A DNA stretch of 64,000 bases from Gimesia sp. (GCF_040219335.1 NZ_JAVJSQ010000004.1:677307-741306), one strand, 5' to 3'. Positions 46,965 through 56,018 are shown, counted from the stretch's first letter. Program-made: numbers and translations. The notes: generated from the sequence alone by a model not told the origin.

Positions 46965-47375
46965 TCAGCTTCTGTCTTTTACATACCATTTCTTTTCAAA
47001 AGCATTCCAGGTGAGCGTATATGTCGCGACCTGCTCCAAGGGTGTTCCTGCTCGCGAAATCGACCCATAGACTACGTTTAAGCGATAGGCTGGCCATTCT
47101 TTCCAGTCTTTCGTCAAATTCGCTGGTTTAGCAATCGCTAAAGGATCCGGTTTATCCGGAACCACACTTCGAATTTCGTAGCTGATGGGGTTTACCTGCG
47201 ACTGCAAGCGGGCTTTGAAGGTGGCCGCCTCATTGTCCTGGCCTGACATCCATTTATCAAATTCCCCCGCCAGATAGGCTCTGGCCGCCTGCTCTGACCC
47301 TTCTGGTCCCGTTCCACACCCCTGGATAAGTATGATGGCTGCGAACAGCAAAGAAAAGTATTTTCGTGATTTCAT
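46965..47375 (-). CDS. Lipoprotein of unknown function (136 aa)
   Basis: 'MKSRKYFSLLFAAIILIQGC' is a lipoprotein signal (lipobox IQGC). The mature part has 'ARAYLAGEFDKWMSGQDNE' and ends in beta strands ('TYTLTWNAFEKKWYVKD'), similar in outline to small NTF2-like or cystatin-like secreted domains in planctomycetes. The element CAAAGGTGGGT lies 64-77 nt upstream. Confidence 0.8.
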   Translation of the reverse strand: MKSRKYFSLLFAAIILIQGCGTGPEGSEQAARAYLAGEFDKWMSGQDNEAATFKARLQSQVNPISYEIRSVVPDKPDPLAIAKPANLTKDWKEWPAYRLNVVYGSISRAGTPLEQVATYTLTWNAFEKKWYVKDRS

Positions 47376-47438
47376 TTTGGCTTCCTTCGAACACTGGAAA
47401 AGATTGAGTAAGTCTTTTCTTTAGTACCCGAAGGTAAT

Positions 47439-47452
47439 GACAAAGGTGGGTC
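47439..47452 (-). promoter_or_regulatory. Shared upstream element GACCCACCTTTGTC, copy 1
   Basis: Read on the minus strand, 64-77 nt before ATG 47375. The identical 14 bases occur at 49370-49383 at the same distance from the WYL regulator start. Confidence 0.6.
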
Positions 47453-48187
47453 CTACTTTTGACTGCTTGTTTGATTCGATAAAAAAAGCCGATTCTGAGC
47501 TCTCACTCGATGTGTTCTTTCAGAGACCGCTTGATAATCTGACCATACCTTGGTGTTATTGGCAACTAATAACAGATCCGGATGCTTTGTGCGTTGTGCC
47601 GCTTGATACAAGGGCGACTCTTCACCACCGAAAGAAGCATAATTTCCACCCCACGCATGATCCTGGAGAACCACAGCGAACGGGTTCACTTCTGCTTGCG
47701 ACCACAGATTCTGACATGCCCAGACAGCTTCAGCCTGAATATGCAAGAAAGCCAGATACTCAAATCCGTGTTCGTCGGCACGATCCTGGTCTCGCTCGAG
47801 AATGGTCCAAAATACGGATTTTAAAGCAGGCACTTGATCCCGAACCGGGTGTGCCATATCAAGCTTCATATGTCGACGGAATGTCGCTGTGGGTATTCCT
47901 GAAGCAACTACGGGAGTATAACCATTACAACCTTGGGGCGGACCGGCTTTTAAATCGTCACTTACCTGCTGAGCTGTTGTGGTTAAGTCGATATGGACGA
48001 AGCAATAAGCACTTTTTGTGGCATTAAAGATCGCGATCGCTCTCCCGTCAGTGCCAGCCCCGGGATAGTAGACCACCCTGGATGAGAAAAACCGCCTGAT
48101 CGTTTCCGCAGTGAACTCTGGTTGATGACAAACCCATTCTGGCTGGTTAATCCGTAACTCACTCAGATACTCATCGACTGTCGGCAT
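47453..48187 (-). CDS. Unknown protein (244 aa) next to the WYL regulator
   Basis: From ATG 48187 (AGAAGGG upstream); the longer start at 48217 lacks an RBS. No family recognised. Noted segments: 'MPTVDEYLSELRINQPEWVC', 'VVYYPGAGTDGRAIAIFNAT', 'AYCFVHIDLTTTAQQV', 'FAVVLQDHAWGGNYASFGGE'. It is soluble. The gene lies after the WYL regulator with 39-69 bp spacing, so the two may be co-transcribed. Confidence 0.65.
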   Translation of the reverse strand: MPTVDEYLSELRINQPEWVCHQPEFTAETIRRFFSSRVVYYPGAGTDGRAIAIFNATKSAYCFVHIDLTTTAQQVSDDLKAGPPQGCNGYTPVVASGIPTATFRRHMKLDMAHPVRDQVPALKSVFWTILERDQDRADEHGFEYLAFLHIQAEAVWACQNLWSQAEVNPFAVVLQDHAWGGNYASFGGEESPLYQAAQRTKHPDLLLVANNTKVWSDYQAVSERTHRVRAQNRLFLSNQTSSQK

Positions 48188-48256
48188 AAGTTGCCCTTCT
48201 GTCCTATTACGGGACATGAAACTGAATGAGACCGTAATGGCCAGATGTCATCACAT

Positions 48257-49306
48257 TCAGTGCTTATGATTGGTCGAGTTAAGACTGATTGCAGCATTCA
48301 GTTCCTGAAGCAGCATCGTTCTGAGCGTTTCGGGAGCCTCCACCTTCACTTTTCCGGACCAGGCTAAGACCCAGTGCAGGATTTCATCGAGGCCATCCAC
48401 GGTAAAATTGAGCGTCACAGAGCCATCTTGATGTTGTTTGACCTCTTGAGTATGGTGCCAGATGGTTTCCGTAACAATTCTGGCTGCCTGCGGCTCAAAC
48501 CGTAATTTGACTTGATAAGACTTCTCTCCCCGATAAACAGACCAGGCATTTCCGAAATACTCACCAAGATCAAACTGGTCAGGTACCGATGCCGCCCCTT
48601 CCAACATCCGCAGGCTTTTAAAACGAGCCACGCGGAACGTTTTCGCCTCTGTTTCGCCCTCTATATGGCCGATCACATACCAGGCCTGCTTGACTAGACA
48701 GAGACGATAGGGATGAATTGTCAGCCGTACTGTCTCGTCTTCGTAAGGGGAATCATATCTTCCAGAAACTTTATTTCCCTGAAGCAAAGCGTTTTGCAGC
48801 GTTTTTACAACTACCTGATGCTGGCTGTGATCGACCAGCTTGAGATCAAATACTTCAATCATACGAGCAGCATCGGCAATCAGTTGCTGAATCTCGCCAT
48901 TGCCGGTTGCAGCCAGCTTTCGTGTTGTGGGACTGGCACCAGAACTGATATCCAGTCCCGAAGCCTTGGACAGTGCTGTGGCGACCACCTGTCCGATCGT
49001 TTCATCCTGAGTGAGCATCAATGTGGGAAATTGATAGTCTGCCCGGACCCGGTAACATTTATCAGCAGGATCGACATACCAGGGCACTCCAGCAAATTCC
49101 AGTACTTCCAGATCCCGCTGGATCGTTCGGGTAGAGCATTCCAGTTCGCTGGCAATCGCCTTCAGATTCCATCTACCTCGAGACTGAATTAAATTCAGGA
49201 CCCCCAGCACGCGTGCGATGCGTGCATTTTGCCGAACTCTCCGATCACGATCCAGACGACGCGGGACACTGGAATCTGGTGGTAATTTTTTCTTTTTTGA
49301 ATTCAT
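48257..49306 (-). CDS. WYL-domain transcriptional regulator with DeoR/HTH_11-type N-terminus
   Basis: 349 aa. The helix-turn-helix 'GRWNLKAIASELECSTRTIQ' followed by 'RDLEVLEFAGVPWY' lies near 45-70. A WYL sensor domain follows: 'SGRYDSPYEDETVRLTIHPY', 'LVKQAWYVIGHIEGETEAKT', 'FRVARFKSLRML'. The WCX extension ends 'LHWVLAWSGKVKVEAPETLR'. Such proteins bind a nucleotide-like ligand or nucleic acid and often repress stress or defence genes. Its own upstream region has the CAAAGGTGGGT element, so autoregulation is likely. Confidence 0.9.
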   Translation of the reverse strand: MNSKKKKLPPDSSVPRRLDRDRRVRQNARIARVLGVLNLIQSRGRWNLKAIASELECSTRTIQRDLEVLEFAGVPWYVDPADKCYRVRADYQFPTLMLTQDETIGQVVATALSKASGLDISSGASPTTRKLAATGNGEIQQLIADAARMIEVFDLKLVDHSQHQVVVKTLQNALLQGNKVSGRYDSPYEDETVRLTIHPYRLCLVKQAWYVIGHIEGETEAKTFRVARFKSLRMLEGAASVPDQFDLGEYFGNAWSVYRGEKSYQVKLRFEPQAARIVTETIWHHTQEVKQHQDGSVTLNFTVDGLDEILHWVLAWSGKVKVEAPETLRTMLLQELNAAISLNSTNHKH

Positions 49307-49369
49307 TAAATTGGCATGTTCTGAGAAAATATAGGACCGGTCATGATTTCCATCTTATTACACACTTCT

Positions 49370-49383
49370 GACAAAGGTGGGTC
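49370..49383 (-). promoter_or_regulatory. Shared upstream element GACCCACCTTTGTC, copy 2
   Basis: Located 64-77 nt before the WYL regulator start. It may be the operator of that regulator. Confidence 0.6.
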
Positions 49384-49413
49384 ACATCCCAAAAATCACC
49401 AATGATCGAGAAA

Positions 49414-50079
49414 TCAAGCTTCCAGGATTTCACCTGTCTCTGTAACCTGCCAGACTCTTTTTGATTCAACATCCATTGCAGTAAGGAGGCCTTCAAAGCC
49501 ACACCCTGTGTCAATGCATCGGTAAAACCCCTCATCCCGAACCGAACCAGGCGTGTGTCCCAAGATTACGGTTTTGCCGCTGACATGTGGTCGTGGGGCC
49601 GTTTCTTCGAGGGAGAGCCAACGAAGTAGCGAAGAAGGTTGATCATTGAGTGCAGAGTACCAGCAATAATTCGCATGGGTGAAGATGAACTTCCCCGTCT
49701 CATAATACGAACAGCACTGGGAAAGAAAGTCCCAATGCGACTGGGGGATCTGGTTCACTCCAGCATTGTCGCCGTAGGATCGTATGGTGGCCTCTCCTCC
49801 GTGGAACCGCCACCGTTGTTCTGCATGATGATCATCGCGGCTGTCCAGCATCATCTCTTCGTGGTTTCCCAGGATCGGAATCAATTGACACTGTTCCTGA
49901 AGTCCCAGGAGCGTATCCAGAACTCCACAACTGTCAGGACCACGATTGATATAATCTCCTAAGGTGACAATGACATCGCCTTTCTTAGGGGAAATCTGAC
50001 TCAGCAATGCCTGCAATGCTAAACTATGCCCGTGAATATCACCAATCGCGATCAGCCGCTTTGATTTTTCCTCTGCCAC
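49414..50079 (-). CDS. PPP-type serine/threonine or bis-nucleotide phosphatase
   Basis: 221 aa from GTG 50079; AAAGGGA lies upstream, and this start gives the same distance to the shared element as in two neighbour genes. An ATG at 50130 is an alternative. Motifs: 'LIAIGDIHGHSLAL' (GDxHG), 'VIVTLGDYINRGPDSCGVLD' (GDxxDRG with Asn for Asp), 'LIPILGNHEEMML' (GNHE), 'FTHANYCW' and 'VILGHTPG'. It resembles ApaH-like or PrpA/B phosphatases, acting on phosphoproteins or Ap4A-type molecules. Confidence 0.88.
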   Translation of the reverse strand: MAEEKSKRLIAIGDIHGHSLALQALLSQISPKKGDVIVTLGDYINRGPDSCGVLDTLLGLQEQCQLIPILGNHEEMMLDSRDDHHAEQRWRFHGGEATIRSYGDNAGVNQIPQSHWDFLSQCCSYYETGKFIFTHANYCWYSALNDQPSSLLRWLSLEETAPRPHVSGKTVILGHTPGSVRDEGFYRCIDTGCGFEGLLTAMDVESKRVWQVTETGEILEA

Positions 50080-50139
50080 AAAATCCCTTTCTGTAATCAG
50101 TGCCCGCTTCCAGCGAAGGTATAATAGCAAATAGTTTTA

Positions 50140-50153
50140 TGCAAAGGTGGGTT
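50140..50153 (-). promoter_or_regulatory. Shared upstream element ACCCACCTTTG, copy 3
   Basis: Eleven of the core bases are identical to the other two copies; it lies about 61-74 nt before GTG 50079. Confidence 0.5.
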
Positions 50154-50630
50154 CGAGCGAGATATTATCTAGTCATTTTAAGAGCAATAGTCCAAGAATC
50201 CGCTTTTAATCTGACTCCACTACTATACTTGACTGGTTCAAATCGACGATTTTCTTTCTCGTCATCAGTGCAGATTGATCTGCCCCGTTAACCGTAACCA
50301 GAGATTGTTTTACTATTCAGAATTCTAGACTAATAGTAGATACGACCATTCGATTGATTGATCAGTTTAGACATCTCATCGTCGAACATAGTTTCAGATG
50401 ATTCACAAAAATACATGGGTCTATTCTTATGAGAAATCTGTGAAATACTTGAACTTCAATTAGTAAATAATAGTTGGTTGCCTACAACTACCATTGAGAG
50501 TAATTCCGACGGGAATGAAATCACCCAAGAAATTAAATTATCAAATCCCTTCAGTATGCCTGTCTGTGATTTGTGGTGTTTCAGTGTTTCATCCACGCAA
50601 GCTGTCTAAGCTCTATAGAAGTTCTTCGTA
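50154..50630. other. Intergenic region between divergent phosphatase and heme oxygenase genes
   Basis: AT-rich, no supported gene or RNA. Promoters of both genes should lie here. Confidence 0.45.
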
Positions 50631-51236
50631 ATGCAAGATTTCGCAACAGAGATACGGGAAGCGGTTCATGAATTGCACCAACAGATCGAGTCGACTTATC
50701 TTGCATTTCGTATGATGCATGGAATCATTTCGAAGCCGGAGTATTCCTGGATTCTGACACAGCTCTACTATCTTCATAATTTTCTGGAGCCGACTTGGCA
50801 GACAGACAGTAATCTCGCTGGATTCTTCGACCTTAAAAAATATTCTCGCCTGCAAACGATCAAGGCTGATCTTGAGCTGCTCGTGAATGGTGACATGCCT
50901 GCTATCCATGAAACAACCCAAAAGCTACTTCAGAATACTTCAACCATGTATCAGCAAAATAACTTTACGCTGATTGGCGTATTGTATGTTCTGGAAGGAT
51001 CGCGTCTGGGCTCAGTATATTTAACCGAGCCCCTGATGAATGCACTGTCCCTCCAGGACGCAACAGGGGCCAGTTATTTTCTTTGCACCCCGGAGCCATG
51101 GTACAAAGACTGGTATCGCTTCAAGGAAAGCATGAATCATATTGTCGGGCTACCTCAGCAGTTTGAAAACATTAAGCATGCTGCAGTAAATACTTTTGAA
51201 GGAATGATTGAGCTTTACCAGACAAAACCAGCTTAA
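50631..51236 (+). CDS. Bacterial heme oxygenase (BphO-like)
   Basis: 201 aa, all-helical. The N-terminal 'IREAVHELHQQIES' carries the proximal His, and 'IGVLYVLEGSRLGSVYL' near residue 117 is the distal-helix glycine motif of the bacteriophytochrome-associated heme oxygenases ('YVLEGSxLGG'). It would open heme to biliverdin, iron and CO. A receiver-only response regulator follows 167 bp downstream. No phytochrome gene is in the window, so the chromophore user is unknown; iron recovery is also possible. Confidence 0.75.
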   Translation: MQDFATEIREAVHELHQQIESTYLAFRMMHGIISKPEYSWILTQLYYLHNFLEPTWQTDSNLAGFFDLKKYSRLQTIKADLELLVNGDMPAIHETTQKLLQNTSTMYQQNNFTLIGVLYVLEGSRLGSVYLTEPLMNALSLQDATGASYFLCTPEPWYKDWYRFKESMNHIVGLPQQFENIKHAAVNTFEGMIELYQTKPA

Positions 51237-51402
51237 AGTGATCTTTAAGATGATCCTATTTTCTTATGAAATACACAATTCTGTTTTGACTCTTCCCTAA
51301 CTTGGCTGTGCCACTACACGCTCGGTGGTATCCCATCCACTCTATAATAACATTCAGCAGGAAATAAAGAGACAATCCTTGGCTGGAATCAATTGATGAC
51401 TT

Positions 51403-51801
51403 ATGAATTTGACGCGAGAGAATAAAGTCTACATCATTGATGATGATACGGACGTAGCCCAATCCACGGTTACTCTACTGGAGACGCAGGGATTGAAAAC
51501 CGCGTTATTCAACTCAGCAGAGGCCTTTCTGACAGAAACAGCCCCTGGCATATCAGGTTGTGTGGTCTCTGATTATGAGCTGAAAGGCAACTGGAACGGA
51601 ATTGATTTACTGAGAAAAACACAGGCTCTGGGTTACAGAGTCCCCTTCATTGTCGCCTCCGGCTCTATGAACCACAGTGCCCAGATGACTGCGAAAAAGT
51701 CAGGTGCATTTGCGATTCTTGAAAAACCTTATCCCGCACAAGTTCTATTTGAGACGATCCATGCTGCACTGAACCATCAGGACCGCCACTTTCCAGAGTG
51801 A
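51403..51801 (+). CDS. Single-domain response regulator (FixJ-type receiver)
   Basis: 132 aa. 'KVYIIDDDTDVAQSTVTLLE' holds the acidic pocket, 'GCVVSDYELKGNWNGIDLL' the phosphoacceptor Asp near residue 57, 'VPFIVASGSMN' the switch Ser, and 'FAILEKPYPAQVLFETI' the Lys-Pro pair. No output domain follows, so it works through a partner. The 'SAEAFL' motif is typical of FixJ/NarL receivers. It may be linked to the heme oxygenase upstream. Confidence 0.9.
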   Translation: MNLTRENKVYIIDDDTDVAQSTVTLLETQGLKTALFNSAEAFLTETAPGISGCVVSDYELKGNWNGIDLLRKTQALGYRVPFIVASGSMNHSAQMTAKKSGAFAILEKPYPAQVLFETIHAALNHQDRHFPE

Positions 51802-51925
51802 GTATGGAAGATGATAATAGTTCATCCATTTTGAGAGTCAGATTCATACTGCATCGAATCGAAAGATACTAAATCCGTCAAACATTACAATTAGTCTATT
51901 AACTTACAATTCGCCTGAAATAAAA

Positions 51926-52420
51926 ATGGAAATCTTTCATCTGGCTTTGATCACAACTACATTACTGTGCTCATTAGTTGCTGGTTTTCTCTTCGCATTT
52001 GCCGTTGTCGTCATGCCGGGCATCAGCAGTCTGAGTGACCAGGATTTCATACGTGCTTTCCGTGCGATGGATCGTGTGATTCAGAAAAATCAACCGATCT
52101 TTATGTTGGTCTGGATTGGTTCGCTCATTATGATAGTTATATCTACGATTCTGGGCATTTCAGAATTATCCCGTGTCCAGCAGGCATTACTGGTCATTGC
52201 CACGTCTCTGTACCTTCTGTCTGTGCAGTTGCCAACAGTGGCAATAAATATTCCACTCAATAATAAACTGCAATCTCTCAGTGTCGAGAAGATGGATGCA
52301 GATGCCTTAAGGGTTGCTCGCGATGAGTTTGAAGCTCGATGGAAGTATTGGAATGCGATCCGGACAGTCTTCGCTTTTATCACTTCGTTGATGCTCATTA
52401 TCTTGCTGTTACTCCAGTGA
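51926..52420 (+). CDS. DUF1772 membrane protein
   Basis: 164 aa with four TM helices (about 5-28, 52-74, 82-100 and 143-163). 'FLFAFAVVVMPGISSLSDQD' near residue 22, 'RAMDRVIQKNQPIFMLVWIG' and 'TVAINIPLNNKL' near 110 are the DUF1772 (anthrone oxygenase-like) pattern, followed by 'FEARWKYWNAIRTVFAFI'. The family function in bacteria is not settled. Confidence 0.88.
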   Translation: MEIFHLALITTTLLCSLVAGFLFAFAVVVMPGISSLSDQDFIRAFRAMDRVIQKNQPIFMLVWIGSLIMIVISTILGISELSRVQQALLVIATSLYLLSVQLPTVAINIPLNNKLQSLSVEKMDADALRVARDEFEARWKYWNAIRTVFAFITSLMLIILLLLQ

Positions 52421-52980
52421 TTACACATCCATACGTGACGATGCCCCCTCTACCGAAGGACATCTCGACCGGGTAATTGCGATTCTATTAGGCCACACAA
52501 TTCACTGAAATAGAGGGCGGAAGCGAAGCTGTTCTGCTGCCTGCAGATATACTGCTCCAACAAGCCAGTAGTAGTGCCCTGAAAACGAGAGGCCACTAAT
52601 CCTTTTAGCCCGTGTCATAGTCGAGTCAGGTCGCCGAGTTTTACGCGATATTTGTACTAAAAAGTGCTATTGCCGGCCCGTTTCTCAAATCTGAATACCA
52701 GGGGGAGATTATGTAATCGCACCAAGATGTCGTGAAAAGACAACTGTAATTTTTTTGATAAACTTCATGTCGATCAAAACTTCCTATTGCAGAAACATAA
52801 GCCCACATTTATATTAAGATTGTTTATTAAATAATAAAGTAATCACTTGCTACACTCCTACCTGGTATCCGCTACCAACTAACTCAGAGCAGCAAGTTTA
52901 GATCTCATTACTTCATACGTCTGAGTCCATAACTTTTTCCTTCCTTACATGATCCTACCCTTTTAAAGAAGAGGCACTCC
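52421..52980. other. Intergenic region before the DUF1559 gene
   Basis: No supported gene. A stretch at about 52507-52543 (GAAATAGAGGGC ... GTTCTGCT) resembles 54755-54785, possibly a shared decayed element. The promoter of the DUF1559 gene should lie near 52800-52950. Confidence 0.4.
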
Positions 52981-53982
52981 ATGAACCCACAACGCAAACT
53001 GAGAAGAGGATTTACTTTAATCGAACTTCTGGTCGTGATCGCCATCATCGCGATTTTGATCGCCCTGCTCCTGCCAGCAGTCCAGCAGGCCCGCGAAGCA
53101 GCTCGTCGCTCAACCTGCAAAAACAATATGAAGCAACTGGGACTCGCCCTGCATAATTACAATGACAATTTTCAGGCACTCCCCATCGGGGCCCAGACCG
53201 GCTCGTATTCTAACTGGCGAGCCGCTATTCTCCCCTACCTTGATCAAGCCAACATCTATTCTCAGCTGACACGTCCGAATGGTTACTATGCCCACAGCGG
53301 TTTCCCCGGGAATACGGTGCTGTATTCGGTGCGCCTCCCCGTTTACAAATGCCCCTCTAACCCTTTCGGCATGACCAACACGACTGACTACAGTCTTTCT
53401 GACAGTACCTCTAATCCCAGCCTGCAGAGCATGATCGTCGATTACGTCGGCATCTCTGGTGCTACCCCCGATCCTGTGGGCCGCACCAATGTCTGCACCG
53501 GGGACATACTGGCGAGCAGTTCCAGCAACTGTAACACTGGAATGATGATCCCTTACAAAAGCATACGTTTCCGTGACTGTATCGACGGGACCTCGAATAC
53601 CGTCATCCTTGCGGAACAATCTGGACAGGTGAATGGACGTCAAAAAGGAGCTAACGCCCTAGGTGCCTGGCATGGCTGGGCCAACGCAAGCCTTTCCACT
53701 TGGAATGCCGGCACAACGTTGCCCCTTAGCTCCGGCGGCTTCTGGTACACAGCCGGGACTACGACTGTGCGGAATCCTCCTAATGCCTTCTGGTCTTCCG
53801 GAGCCCCCGGATACGCCAACAGTGCCTATTCTGCTAACACGGTCATTAACTCACATCACGTGGGTGGCGTACACGCCGTACTGACCGATGGCTCCGTTCG
53901 CTTCCTGTCTGAAAACATTGACATGAACACGCTCCGCCAACTATGTGTACGTGATGATGGACAGGTCGTTGGAGAATTCTAA
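52981..53982 (+). CDS. DUF1559 protein with prepilin-type N-terminus
   Basis: 333 aa. 'RRGFTLIELLVVIAIIAILI' is a class III/type IV prepilin leader (cleavage between G and F), followed by 'LLPAVQQAREAARRSTCKNN' and 'MKQLGLALHNYNDNFQALP', the classic planctomycete signature. The C-terminal 'SHHVGGVHAVLTDGSVRFLS' is the H-x9-DG-box pattern. Such proteins form large families in Planctomycetes, perhaps as pseudopilins of a secretion or surface system. This is the strongest taxonomic marker in the window. Confidence 0.97.
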   Translation: MNPQRKLRRGFTLIELLVVIAIIAILIALLLPAVQQAREAARRSTCKNNMKQLGLALHNYNDNFQALPIGAQTGSYSNWRAAILPYLDQANIYSQLTRPNGYYAHSGFPGNTVLYSVRLPVYKCPSNPFGMTNTTDYSLSDSTSNPSLQSMIVDYVGISGATPDPVGRTNVCTGDILASSSSNCNTGMMIPYKSIRFRDCIDGTSNTVILAEQSGQVNGRQKGANALGAWHGWANASLSTWNAGTTLPLSSGGFWYTAGTTTVRNPPNAFWSSGAPGYANSAYSANTVINSHHVGGVHAVLTDGSVRFLSENIDMNTLRQLCVRDDGQVVGEF

Positions 53983-54000
53983 ACCATAGATGTTTAGTGA

Positions 54001-54037
54001 ATCACCTCCCCTGAGGCTTCGGTCCAGGGGAGGTGAT
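54001..54037 (+). terminator. Strong hairpin between the DUF1559 gene and the lipoprotein
   Basis: A 13-bp perfect stem ATCACCTCCCCTG / CAGGGGAGGTGAT with an 11-base loop, but no T run. It may be an RNA-stabilising or processing hairpin that sets different levels for the two genes. Confidence 0.6.
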
Positions 54038-54075
54038 CCCCCTTGAGATCACCCATTTATCCCATTGGAATCGCG

Positions 54076-54525
54076 ATGAAAAAATCTTCTGCTTTACATA
54101 CTTTCCGTTTATTCGCTTTGATAGCCTTCTGCATTTTCCTCATCACTCTGAATAATGCCTGCAGTCGAACTCCAGGTTCAGACAAGCCTCGTGGTGAAAT
54201 CTCAATCACAATTACAAATGGTGGTGATCCTGTCCCAGAAGGGCAGGTCGACCTGGTCAATGAACAGACAGGAGAAGGTGGAGGAGGCCCGCTGAATGAA
54301 TCGGGAACCGCCACGATTGAAATGGTCGCCGTAGGTAATTACACATTAACTGTGAATCCGCCCCCACAGGAACCCATTGCTCCCGGCATGGATCAACCCG
54401 AGAAGCAACCCAAAGAGTACGCGAATATCCCTGAGAAGGTTCGCAAGATTCAGACCAGCCCACTGACCGTCGATGTACAATCAGGGACCAATGAATTCTC
54501 TTTCGATCTTAAAGAAATCCAGTAA
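54076..54525 (+). CDS. Lipoprotein with transthyretin-like/carboxypeptidase-regulatory domain
   Basis: 149 aa from ATG 54076. A lipoprotein signal 'FRLFALIAFCIFLITLNNAC' (lipobox NNAC) is followed by a beta-sandwich pattern: 'GEISITITNGGDPVPEGQVD' near 40, 'GTATIEMVAVGNYTLTVNPP' near 80, and 'TVDVQSGTNEFSFDLKEI' at the end. Small lipoproteins of this type commonly follow DUF1559 genes in planctomycetes. It shares a transcript with the DUF1559 gene. Confidence 0.85.
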   Translation: MKKSSALHTFRLFALIAFCIFLITLNNACSRTPGSDKPRGEISITITNGGDPVPEGQVDLVNEQTGEGGGGPLNESGTATIEMVAVGNYTLTVNPPPQEPIAPGMDQPEKQPKEYANIPEKVRKIQTSPLTVDVQSGTNEFSFDLKEIQ

Positions 54526-54562
54526 TCAGATTTCGGCGGTTTCCCATGAGCAGAATCAATTC

Positions 54563-54695
54563 TTGACGTGCTGCCTTTGTTCGCATCCAGAATTTGGCAG
54601 ACTAATCAGGATTTTTGGACCAATTGAGGAAGAGTAGGCAAACATACCTACCAAGCGTCATTCGTCTGAACAGACTAATTCCCAGCTCCGGGAAG
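54563..54695 (+). repeat. Diverged intergenic repeat, copy A
   Basis: Similar in order to 55698-55832: shared words GACGTGC, CGCATCCAG, ACTAATCAGGATT, TTGAGGA and AACAT-CC. Probably decayed sequence of a mobile or duplicated gene; no intact frame remains. Confidence 0.5.
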
Positions 54696-54903
54696 CCAAG
54701 ACGCTAATCGAATGCTGGAGAAGAATACAACTTCATCAGGTCGCATAGATCCCGGAAATAGAGGGCAAAGCCGTTCTGCTCGCTTGTTGAAGTGGAGCTG
54801 AAGCAGTCGAGAGAAAACTAAGTCGTGTGACTGGTGTCATTACAGGGGAACTTCAGGTCGGTTTTGTACGCGACGAATGATATTCGTATTTATTGCTGCG
54901 AGA

Positions 54904-55440
54904 CTACAAATTTTTCTTCACGCTTGGGTCTTGCAAACGTAAAATCTGGAAACTTTTTCGTTTTCTGGACTTCGTTTTGGGCAGTGGTTTGACTTCATGA
55001 ATAGACATCCAGACTTTCATTTTAAGCTTTAGATCGAAGGGGACTGATTGATGTTCCCATTTCTGTGTCGTTCCTATTGCCAATTCGTCTGAAGAATGAG
55101 ACAGAATTTTGTATTTACCTAAGTGGTATCTTCCGACTTCTTTCTCGCCGTTATTCCACTCAATCGTAAATTGATCAATACCTTCATCGAGACAACTGGC
55201 ATTCACCACACCTGCTTTCAGACCCCATTCTTTAAAATTCATCCGAGTCGCCTTGAAAATAGTGCCTTCCGTTGCTTTAGGATTCGCCCAAATAAAGATG
55301 TGGTATGTCTCGACTTTATTATTTCCCTGCTGGGATGCATGAAAAAAACTATGAGGATATTCCTCTGCGAGAGCAAGTGTTTCAGGCATCATGATTAAAA
55401 ACATAATCGTCAATATCTTATACACGATAGATTTCTCCAT
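54904..55440 (-). CDS. Secreted protein of unknown function (178 aa)
   Basis: From ATG 55440; the longer frame to 55542 would place the signal inside. N-terminal 'KSIVYKILTIMFLIMMPETL' then 'ALAEEY' is a signal peptide. The mature part is beta-rich ('KVETYHIFIWANPKATEGTI', 'GIDQFTIEWNNGEKEVGRY') and ends in a basic tail. No family recognised. Confidence 0.65.
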   Translation of the reverse strand: MEKSIVYKILTIMFLIMMPETLALAEEYPHSFFHASQQGNNKVETYHIFIWANPKATEGTIFKATRMNFKEWGLKAGVVNASCLDEGIDQFTIEWNNGEKEVGRYHLGKYKILSHSSDELAIGTTQKWEHQSVPFDLKLKMKVWMSIHEVKPLPKTKSRKRKSFQILRLQDPSVKKNL

Positions 55441-55697
55441 GTTTTCGGGACTAAGATACTCAGCGGTTCGGCCCAGGGATGTCCAAAAGGCTTGATATGT
55501 TCCCGTTGAACAATGACCCATTCTACGAACGACACCTGTCACACGAATTTGAATTCCGACTTTGGTAGAGATTCCTTAGGCTTGAAGTTTAGTCAGATTC
55601 ATGTTCATTTTATCGTCATTTGAGATTGCCCTTCCTGAAAACAACAGTCAGAACTTTAGAAAAATACTCACTGAATCGTACAATTCGGTTACTATCC

Positions 55698-55832
55698 TGA
55701 CGTGCCCCCCTTAACCGCATCCAGTACTCGAGATACTAATCAGGATTCTGCCCCTCTTGAGGAGAAGGCGAACATGCCCAGAGGCGTTTTCATCCGGACA
55801 GATCACTTCGAAGCACTCGTAAGCCGAAGTCC
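55698..55832 (+). repeat. Diverged intergenic repeat, copy B
   Basis: Partner of copy A, about 1.1 kb apart with the secreted-protein gene between them. One frame is open for about 50 codons in copy B, hinting at a coding origin. Confidence 0.5.
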
Positions 55833-56000
55833 ATATTGCCCAGGGGATGGCGATTCCCAACCTCAATGAAAGCGAAAAGAATGACCGTCCAGAAGAGGTC
55901 CAATTAGGCGGCCAAAATGGTCCAATCGCGGGTCCAATTAGAGAAACAGTCTCTCCGCAAACCCCTTGTTTTTAAGTATTTACGACTTCCGTTCTGGAAA

Positions 56001-56014
56001 CCCGCCGCCTCCAC
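56001..56014 (+). other. Candidate att sequence resembling a tmRNA 3' end
   Basis: CCCGCCGCCTCCAC matches the usual end of bacterial ssrA (CCCGCCGCCTCCACCA). It lies about 190 bp upstream of the recombinase gene. No tmRNA tag or 5' acceptor half is visible, so this could be the remnant half left by integration. Chance similarity remains possible. Confidence 0.35.
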
Positions 56015-56018
56015 TTAA

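Noticed and set aside
55650..56014. A complete tmRNA gene ending at the CCGCCGCCTCCAC bases
   Set aside because: No tag-coding region, no 5' acceptor half and no T arm could be found upstream; only the last bases match.
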